From a virus, in the IMG/VR virus record IMGVR_UViG_3300032293_000228, positions 1 to 26,436 of that record: a DNA stretch of 26,436 nt; one strand, written 5' to 3'. Below the pieces are notes generated by a model, which ran no database searches, was not told the origin of the DNA, and was given only the letters and a program-made list of their open reading frames with translations. Each line of letters starts with the position of its first letter. The stretch's first letter is position 1. The position numbers and the translations under genes were made by a program. Below are positions 20,867 to 26,436 of this stretch, piece by piece.

Positions 20867-22363
20867 TCAGAGCGTTTCAGTGGTCAGTTGCTCAAGCACC
20901 AACTTCGCCTTAGCAATGCTGGGGTCAATCCCAACACGCTTTGGCGCGAGTGTTTCGCGCACCTGGTCCACTACCTGGAGTTCATCCTCAGACAACTCTT
21001 TGGCTGCCTTGATGGACTCCAGCGTTGACATAAGGCGCTCAGCGTCAACGCCAATCTTGTCGGCGGACAACTTGCGCACTGCGGTGAGCCCTAGCGTCGC
21101 AGGGTAGGCAGGAGTCTGCCCAGCGCTCAACACGCTCACCTCAAACAGATTCACTTCACGAATGGTGCGCTGGTCGCCAGCCCACTCATCGCCATTCTTT
21201 GGCACGGCAAACCCAAATGACATTCCCATTGCCGCAGCCTCGTGCGTCAACTTGCTGATGACGCTGGCAGCGTCCGGGTCAGCAGGGTCAAGTTTTGCCT
21301 CTACGCGGAGCCCGCGCTCATCCTCTTGTAAGGCAAGCCGCCCGCTGGCAGTTGTTGCCAGGGCGCGTGACTCGTCGTGCCCGAACAGGAATGAAATGAC
21401 CTTATTGCCCGCACCCGCTCGGCTGAGCGTGCGCTTAAATGCGCCAGGAGCGATGACCTCGGTGAATGGAAGTCCAGCCGAAGGCTGGTTGAACAGCGCC
21501 GCGTATCCCGTGAATGTCTTTTGTCCAGACTCATCTTCAGTCACGCTGAAGTCACCCATCGGCAGTGCGCGTGTTTCCAACTCTTTCACATCAAACCTCT
21601 CTGCTGTGGCATTGATAATGCCGTCTGCCCATCGTACAACGCGGTCAGCGCTCTCCCCATCAGTTGGGTCCACGCCCCACAGGTATGCGGCCACTGCGCC
21701 CGGTCCAGGGAAGTCAGCATCGTCAGCGTTGCTATTGCGTGGCACATCTTCCCAATCGATGCGGTGGCGGAGAATCCAGGCGCGCATTCGCATCACCTTC
21801 TCATCCTCAACCTTGCCTGCGCGGAGTTGTCGTGCCTCCTCCACCGTTTGAGGTTGAAGGCCATCGCCGCTCAACCCAGCCTCGTGGTACTGCAAGCCAC
21901 GAGCAGCCGCATCCTGAATGTATTGCGGAACATCCACGAGCACGCGCATTTCATCATCGCTCTCATCGTCAGCAGTTAGTTCCATCGCCTCGTCTGGCGT
22001 GTAGGCAGCGATGCCCATACCCTCGGCTGTAGCCCTAGCGTCAGCATCGTTGTCAACCAGGAACTCCAACTCATCGCCATACTCCTCTTGCAACTTGCTG
22101 TACTTGTACCCCTTGAATGCTTCTGCAACAGCAGGGCTGCTCTGCTCGTTGAAGTCCTGCAAGTGAATCTCTGAAAATGGCACGCTGTTGTCGCGCAGCC
22201 ACTTCTCTGTTTCGTCAAGCCTGCGGATTGGTCGTGCGCTTACAACGATGACCTCATCACCGCTGTCCTGCACATATGACTTCAGCCAATCGATGTATGG
22301 CTGGTTGGGGGTATCGCCGGTGGTCGTGAGCGTGCCGTCAATGTCGGTGATGATGTATGACAT
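20867..22363 (-). CDS. HAD phosphatase domain fused to prohead protease
   Basis: A 498-aa protein, about twice the usual length of a prohead protease. Residues 1-130 are a HAD-type phosphatase: TDIDGTLT (D7, D9), VVSARP (S42), a lysine near 87-90 and FLVDNDADA (D104, D106). Residues about 140-255 are a phage head-protein module with a helix (MRMRAWILRHRIDW) and PGAVAAYLWGVD. Residues 262-430 are the S78-type protease, with H329 in GHD and S382 in MSFGF. The protease trims capsid delta domains and sits between portal and capsid genes. The role of the HAD part is unknown. The ATG overlaps the portal stop (TAATG) after AGGAG, so both domains are one gene. Confidence 0.88.
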   Translation of the reverse strand: MSYIITDIDGTLTTTGDTPNQPYIDWLKSYVQDSGDEVIVVSARPIRRLDETEKWLRDNSVPFSEIHLQDFNEQSSPAVAEAFKGYKYSKLQEEYGDELEFLVDNDADARATAEGMGIAAYTPDEAMELTADDESDDEMRVLVDVPQYIQDAAARGLQYHEAGLSGDGLQPQTVEEARQLRAGKVEDEKVMRMRAWILRHRIDWEDVPRNSNADDADFPGPGAVAAYLWGVDPTDGESADRVVRWADGIINATAERFDVKELETRALPMGDFSVTEDESGQKTFTGYAALFNQPSAGLPFTEVIAPGAFKRTLSRAGAGNKVISFLFGHDESRALATTASGRLALQEDERGLRVEAKLDPADPDAASVISKLTHEAAAMGMSFGFAVPKNGDEWAGDQRTIREVNLFEVSVLSAGQTPAYPATLGLTAVRKLSADKIGVDAERLMSTLESIKAAKELSEDELQVVDQVRETLAPKRVGIDPSIAKAKLVLEQLTTETL

Positions 22364-23556
22364 TATTCTTGTGGCTCCTGTCCGATTGTGCCGATGTTTA
22401 GTGGCTTCCAGTATGCATCGCCGTCTGGTCCAATCCCTGTCCTGTCCTCCAGGGCTCGCACCTCGTTGATGCTCAAGAAACCATTGTTGAGTGCGGTCGC
22501 ATAAGAGTTGTAGCGCTCCTGCGTGGTGGCGCGGAGGAGCCCGTCAACCGTGAACTTCAGGAAGGTGCGCTCAGCGCCTGGAACCAGTCGCTGGAATGCA
22601 GCCTCAAGTCGTGCTACGAGTGGGCCCAATCCCAGGCGCAGCCATTCGATGCCGATGACTTCCACGCTGCTATATGAGGTGTTGCCGCCTGGGTACTGCA
22701 GCAGATGCAACGGCACGCCATAGATGCGCGCGATTGCCTCAACGCCATAGTGCATTGTCTCCACGAGTTGAAGGTCATTAATCTTGACGCTCATTTGCGA
22801 ATAGTCAGCGCCTCCGGTCAGTACTGCTACGCGCCAGGCGCGGTCAACACCTTCGTGCCTTCGGGCAAAACTATCTCGGAGTGTCTGCGCTTGTTCCTGC
22901 GTCAACTCCCCTGGAACCTTAACCACGCCGCCCACGGTTGCGCCCTGCTCATAAAACTTGGCGCCAAAGAGTTGCGTTGCAGCGGCAAGTCCGAGGGTGA
23001 CGCGGTGATGCTCAACGGGATTCAGCCCACGCTCATTCTCTCCAGTTGCGAACAACGGAATGTGAACAATAGAATCCGCACCGAGGGTTGATGCGCCCTC
23101 CTTTGTTGTCACCTTGTATACGGGCTCACCCATCGGGCCAGACAGTATCTCCACCTTTTGCGGGTCAAGCACTCGTGTCTCAACAACATTGTCAGAGGAG
23201 TCGCGCAGCGCAAGGATGAATGCGTTGCCGTCAATCAGCAGGCTGCTGACCACTCGATGCTTGAAGTCAAACGCTGTGCGGTTGGGGTTGTTAGGCTCCG
23301 GGACATCCATCCAGCGCGGGCGCGGGCGATAAGGTCTGCGCTCACCGTCAACCCTGATGTATGTGTCCCACGGGAGTGAGGCAACTGTGTCGGCGTAAAG
23401 TTTGACGGCTGCATACAGCGCGCCAATGCTTGTTGCATTATCCTCGTTGATGTGTACGCCTGCTGTTTTTTGCGGCAGGTCGGATGGCCACCACGGTGAC
23501 ACCACTCGCTGCTCCTCGGTTTGTTCACGCCCCAGGATGCGGTCAAAGATTCCCAT
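22363..23556 (-). CDS. portal protein (HK97 family)
   Basis: A 397-aa portal subunit that forms the dodecameric ring for DNA entry. Family marks are TSIGALYAAVKLYADTVASL near the start, LLIDGNAFILALRD in the middle, LQLVETMHYGVEAIARIYGV with PLHLLQYP, and a late FLSINEVRALEDRTGI. The length is typical. It follows the large terminase gene and precedes the protease gene, the standard HK97 order. Confidence 0.93.
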   Translation of the reverse strand: MGIFDRILGREQTEEQRVVSPWWPSDLPQKTAGVHINEDNATSIGALYAAVKLYADTVASLPWDTYIRVDGERRPYRPRPRWMDVPEPNNPNRTAFDFKHRVVSSLLIDGNAFILALRDSSDNVVETRVLDPQKVEILSGPMGEPVYKVTTKEGASTLGADSIVHIPLFATGENERGLNPVEHHRVTLGLAAATQLFGAKFYEQGATVGGVVKVPGELTQEQAQTLRDSFARRHEGVDRAWRVAVLTGGADYSQMSVKINDLQLVETMHYGVEAIARIYGVPLHLLQYPGGNTSYSSVEVIGIEWLRLGLGPLVARLEAAFQRLVPGAERTFLKFTVDGLLRATTQERYNSYATALNNGFLSINEVRALEDRTGIGPDGDAYWKPLNIGTIGQEPQE

Positions 23557-23564
23557 CTGCTCTC

Positions 23565-25076
23565 CTATAGTTCAATGAACTGCACCGCAGCCGCAGGCTT
23601 TGGGCCCACTGCTGTGGAGAGTGTACCAGCACGGCTGTGTGCCATTATCGCTGCAACAAACAAGTCAATGCGCTTCAGGCTGTTCCTTGCCTCCTTGCGA
23701 ACCATCAGCCCGTTGCGTGAATAGTATGGCGTGGCATTGGCTGCGTGCCGCGCAAGTCGTGGGTCAGCGTCGTGCTTGATACTCCCATTCACCACAGCAT
23801 CATACATCGCACTTGTTGCTGGCACCATACGGGATGGTGTCTGCGGAAACTCCACGACTGGCAACCCCATCTGTTGCCACGCCTCCATCGAGCGCTGCCA
23901 CCTAAACGGGTCACAGACAATCTCTTTCACATCGTGGGACAAACAAATGCTAGTCATTGCAGCCTCCACCTCCTCAACTGGTACGCGCCAAGTCAGCGCA
24001 TCGTCAAGTCCACGCTCCCAGTGCCCTAACACGAACAGCGCCTTGTCGCTGATACGGCACGCCACGATTGCGGTGGAGTCGTTGCTGAATGAGCCGTCAA
24101 ACCCAAGCACGATAGGGTCAGCCTTGTCCAGTTTGAGCGTCTTGTCCTCCAGTGCCTCCCACGCGCCCTGCGGCAAGAATGACTCGCTGGAGGTGACCCA
24201 ACGATTCAGCCGCTTGGTTTCATACTCGTCACGCGGCAACGAGCGTGCTGCGGCAGCGAAGTCCTCTGGGTCAAGGAAGTCCCCGAATGCTGGATTGGCT
24301 GCGGCTGCTGCCTCTGGTGTATTCCATTCGACATCCTCCGGCGCAGCGAACCACCTGAAGTAAAAAGTGGGGTCATCCACTTCGCCACTCTTGATGCGTT
24401 GGCCGTATTGCCAGAGCGTGTAGCAAAGGCTGAACTCTCCACGGCTGTTCATCTTGGCACCAGCGGTTGAGATGCCGAGCACTAGCGGATTGCGTCGTGC
24501 GCCTGAGCCCAGGTTCACGGTTGCCCAGAGTCTGTCATCTGGCTGAATGTGTACCTCGTCAAAGATGACCGTGCTGAAGTTGTATCCCTCTGCGCGCGAT
24601 GCGTCTGCCGAGAGCACGCGCAGCACGCTGCCTGTTTCTGGGTACTCAATCACATCCCTAAGCGTGTGCAGTTTGCGTGAGAGTATGGGGTCAAGTTCCA
24701 CCATCCTGGCGCACTCTCGGAACACGATGCGAGCCTGCGCCCTATCTCCCGCAACGATGGCAACCTCAGCGCCAACTTCGGTGAACAGCGAGTAGAGAGC
24801 AATGCCAGATGCGAGGATGCTCTTGCCATTCTTGCGAGGCATCATCAGAAGCCCGCGCCGATACCTGCGCCGCCCGTCCTGGCGCAACTCAAAGATGTCG
24901 TTGAGAATCTCCTTCTGCCACGGGCGCAGTTTCATTAACTGCCCAGCGCTATCACCCTTGCTTAGTCGGCAGAATGACTCGATGAACTCCGCAACCAGTG
25001 GGCCTTCTGACTTAGGCGCGCCGCGCCGCCTTGATGATGGCTTCAAGTTTGGCTGTGGCGCTGTTTGCTTGTCCAT
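23565..25076 (-). CDS. terminase large subunit
   Basis: A 503-aa packaging motor and nuclease. The ATPase part has a modified Walker A, MPRKNGKS (79-86), Walker B TVIFDEVH (169-176, D173/E174) and the coupling motif GISTAG (201-206). The nuclease part has D327 (GFDGS), D389 (VCDP) and D471 (RIDLFVAA). It matches HK97-type large terminases in order and length. The ATG follows GAGAGGAG and overlaps the small subunit gene by 65 nt. Confidence 0.95.
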   Translation of the reverse strand: MDKQTAPQPNLKPSSRRRGAPKSEGPLVAEFIESFCRLSKGDSAGQLMKLRPWQKEILNDIFELRQDGRRRYRRGLLMMPRKNGKSILASGIALYSLFTEVGAEVAIVAGDRAQARIVFRECARMVELDPILSRKLHTLRDVIEYPETGSVLRVLSADASRAEGYNFSTVIFDEVHIQPDDRLWATVNLGSGARRNPLVLGISTAGAKMNSRGEFSLCYTLWQYGQRIKSGEVDDPTFYFRWFAAPEDVEWNTPEAAAAANPAFGDFLDPEDFAAAARSLPRDEYETKRLNRWVTSSESFLPQGAWEALEDKTLKLDKADPIVLGFDGSFSNDSTAIVACRISDKALFVLGHWERGLDDALTWRVPVEEVEAAMTSICLSHDVKEIVCDPFRWQRSMEAWQQMGLPVVEFPQTPSRMVPATSAMYDAVVNGSIKHDADPRLARHAANATPYYSRNGLMVRKEARNSLKRIDLFVAAIMAHSRAGTLSTAVGPKPAAAVQFIEL

Positions 25077-25497
25077 CGATGTCTCCTCTCAAACCAACTC
25101 GTGCCGCTGGAGTCAGCCCCAACTCACGCGCATACTTCTTGACGGCATCTGCGTTGTCCCGAACAATCTGGTGGAGTGGATTCTTGACGAACTCTCCGCC
25201 ACGCCCCTTGATAAGTGGGCCAGTCTTGTTCAGCATACTCTCTGCCTCCAGGTAGCGTGCGAGTGCTTCGCAGTACAACCGCAGTAAGTCCTTATCTGCT
25301 GAGGTCAGGACACCCGTTGACCCCAGCGCCTCAATGACCCTCTCCCAGACTGCGCGCGCATCGTCGCGCAAGTCAGGCGGAGGAGTCAGCGGGCCACCAG
25401 CCGGGATTGGCTCGGCATAGTTGATGACGCTTGGGCGTGTTTCGCCAGAGAGAATCTTGAGCCGCGTTGGCTTAGGCGCTGGCCCTCGTGTGCCCAT
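25012..25497 (-). CDS. terminase small subunit, P27 family
   Basis: A 161-aa protein that recognises phage DNA and recruits the large subunit. It begins with the P27-type GTRGPAPKPTRLKILSG and continues with helices DDARAVWERVIEALGS and LTSADKDLLRLYCEALARYL, then GEFVKNPLHQIV and LGLTPAAR, all usual for the family. The ATG follows AAGGAGA, 3 nt after the glycosyltransferase gene. Confidence 0.93.
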   Translation of the reverse strand: MGTRGPAPKPTRLKILSGETRPSVINYAEPIPAGGPLTPPPDLRDDARAVWERVIEALGSTGVLTSADKDLLRLYCEALARYLEAESMLNKTGPLIKGRGGEFVKNPLHQIVRDNADAVKKYARELGLTPAARVGLRGDIDGQANSATAKLEAIIKAARRA

Positions 25498-25500
25498 CGC

Positions 25501-26394
25501 TCATTCTCCTTGCTTTTGTTCGTCATCCTCATAGCGCATCCCGTACTCGTTGGGCTCTGCTTCCAAAGCAAGTCCGGGTTTGCGTCGCAACTTATTGCGC
25601 TTGAATGGAGTGTAATCCACATAGTGATGCCATCTCCCAAAGCGCCAGACAATCTTTGACACATCTGGGTGCAAGTCCACCTGCATCTTGGACTTAGGAA
25701 GCGTGCCTTCTTTGGCGTAGAACTCTGCCGTGTTCCCACCCTTGACTGTCTGCGTGCGGAGTTTCATTTGCAGGAATGCGTTGAACTGCACCGTGCACCA
25801 ACCATCCTTGAGCATTCGCAGGCTCAGGTCGGTGTCCTCGTTGTACCTTCCGCGCCAGCGATACGGCACATCATTCCTGATGAGGTTGCACGAGTAGATG
25901 CGAGTGTTCAGGGCAAAGGGTGGCTGCTTGCTCTTACGGCTGGCAAACATAAAGTAGTTGGGCCCACTCATCGCCACATTGTCGTAGCGGTCAACGAAGT
26001 CCTCCATCGCAGCAAAGATGGCGCCAGTCTTGGCTGGCACTTTGAAGTTGCGGTTGAGCCTGAAGAATCCGTCAATGTTGTCGTCCATCACCCAGTGGCT
26101 TGTGGCTCCTGCCTTGATGGAATGCTCCCACGCAAAGTTGCGCGCAGGTCCTGGCCCTTTGCTCTTGGTCATCCCCAAGTCGTCGCAGGGGTCATAGTCA
26201 ATCTGGTACTGCTTGTCGAGCACCAGCAAGGTGGCTGACGAGTCTATGTGCCGAGCGTACTCATCGTGCTCTTGCTCCTCAACAACGATGTAGTGCGGCA
26301 CGCCCATCTCGTGCAACGAGCGACTCGTCAGGCGAGAGTCTGCCCTGCCTTTGCTGACGATGTATAGCGGGTGCTTAGGATTTGTCATCGACAT
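25501..26394 (-). CDS. TET-associated-type glycosyltransferase (DNA hypermodification)
   Basis: A protein of about 297 aa matching the TAGT/GREB1-C-terminal-like glycosyltransferases. Its marks are PKHPLYIVSKGRADSRLTSR near the start, GPGPARNFAWEHSIKAG, the metal-binding-like HWVMDDNIDGF, and RGRYNEDTDLSLRMLKDG with LRTQTVKGGNTAEFY. Family members are linked to glycosylation of oxidised 5-methylcytosine or related bases in phage DNA. The partner dioxygenase or methylase is not in this window. The start is uncertain: ATGs at 26394 and 26388 and a TTG at 26418 are possible, all without a strong ribosome site; the two ATGs give short overlaps with the upstream gene. Confidence 0.85.
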   Translation of the reverse strand: MSMTNPKHPLYIVSKGRADSRLTSRSLHEMGVPHYIVVEEQEHDEYARHIDSSATLLVLDKQYQIDYDPCDDLGMTKSKGPGPARNFAWEHSIKAGATSHWVMDDNIDGFFRLNRNFKVPAKTGAIFAAMEDFVDRYDNVAMSGPNYFMFASRKSKQPPFALNTRIYSCNLIRNDVPYRWRGRYNEDTDLSLRMLKDGWCTVQFNAFLQMKLRTQTVKGGNTAEFYAKEGTLPKSKMQVDLHPDVSKIVWRFGRWHHYVDYTPFKRNKLRRKPGLALEAEPNEYGMRYEDDEQKQGE

Positions 26395-26436
26395 AACGCT
26401 TGGTGACCAGTCTGCCAATCTCTGCTTCTGGGAACC
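26375..26436 (-). CDS. C-terminal fragment of an upstream gene
   Basis: A frame open to the window edge that ends with TAA at 26375 (last residues FPEAEIGRLVTKRYVDDKS). It overlaps the glycosyltransferase start by about 14-20 nt, like other gene joints here. It is too short to identify. In related phages DNA methylase or ParB-like genes can occupy this place, but nothing here proves it. Confidence 0.4.
   Translation of the reverse strand, partial: FPEAEIGRLVTKRYVDDKS

Noticed and set aside
20400-21107. Plus-strand open frame of 235 aa
   Set aside because: It spans the reverse of the capsid and protease genes and crosses the real gap between them; composition is that of an antisense shadow.

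Overview
The window is a contiguous stretch of a tailed double-stranded DNA phage with HK97-type head genes and a long-tailed (siphovirus-like) tail module. Every gene I accept lies on the minus strand, so transcription runs from high to low coordinates. Genes are packed with 1-14 nt overlaps (ATGA, GTGA, TAATG, TGATG), most have a clear AGGAG-type ribosome binding site, and GTG starts are common. I see no integrase, repressor, tRNA or CRISPR array. The host is not proven. An HTH protein paired with a metallophosphoesterase, a C39-like cysteine peptidase as the likely lysin, an LLH-type holin and moderate-to-high GC all suggest a Gram-positive host, perhaps an actinobacterium. The phage is probably known only from metagenomes.

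Layout, in the direction of transcription. (1) 26436-25501: tail end of an unidentified gene, then a TET-associated-type glycosyltransferase implicated in DNA hypermodification. (2) 25497-16745: packaging and head genes (terminase small and large subunits, portal, a HAD phosphatase fused to the prohead protease, major capsid protein, small head proteins, connector, probable tail terminator, tail tube). (3) 16717-11670: tail assembly chaperones with a probable -1 frameshift, a gp10-like protein, a short tape measure, a baseplate-like protein and a fibre with an S74 self-cleaving chaperone. (4) 11673-10587: lysis cassette (XhlA-like protein, C39-like peptidase, LLH holin). (5) 10520-8948: HTH protein, metallophosphoesterase and zinc-ribbon protein, closed by two strong hairpins. 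(6) A good promoter at 8845-8874 opens the early operon, 8789-44: small zinc-ribbon and membrane proteins, a YqaJ exonuclease with a Rad52-type annealing protein, a replication winged-helix protein, nucleases, a dNMP kinase, a secreted RlpA-like protein, a zinc metallopeptidase, an HNH protein and a second glycosyltransferase.

The most striking signal is in base composition. Reading the whole window by eye I find no GATC, no CATG, no AGCT and one ACGT, where about 100 of each would be expected by chance. CTAG, GTAC, TCGA and TGCA are plentiful. This looks like near-complete purging of several restriction or methylation target sites, in a phage that also carries a DNA-modification glycosyltransferase. 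Other points of interest are the HAD-protease fusion, the C-rich frameshift site, repeated terminator-like hairpins after the capsid and recombination genes, an SSB-like acidic tip on the Rad52 protein, and a 163-nt dual-coded overlap.
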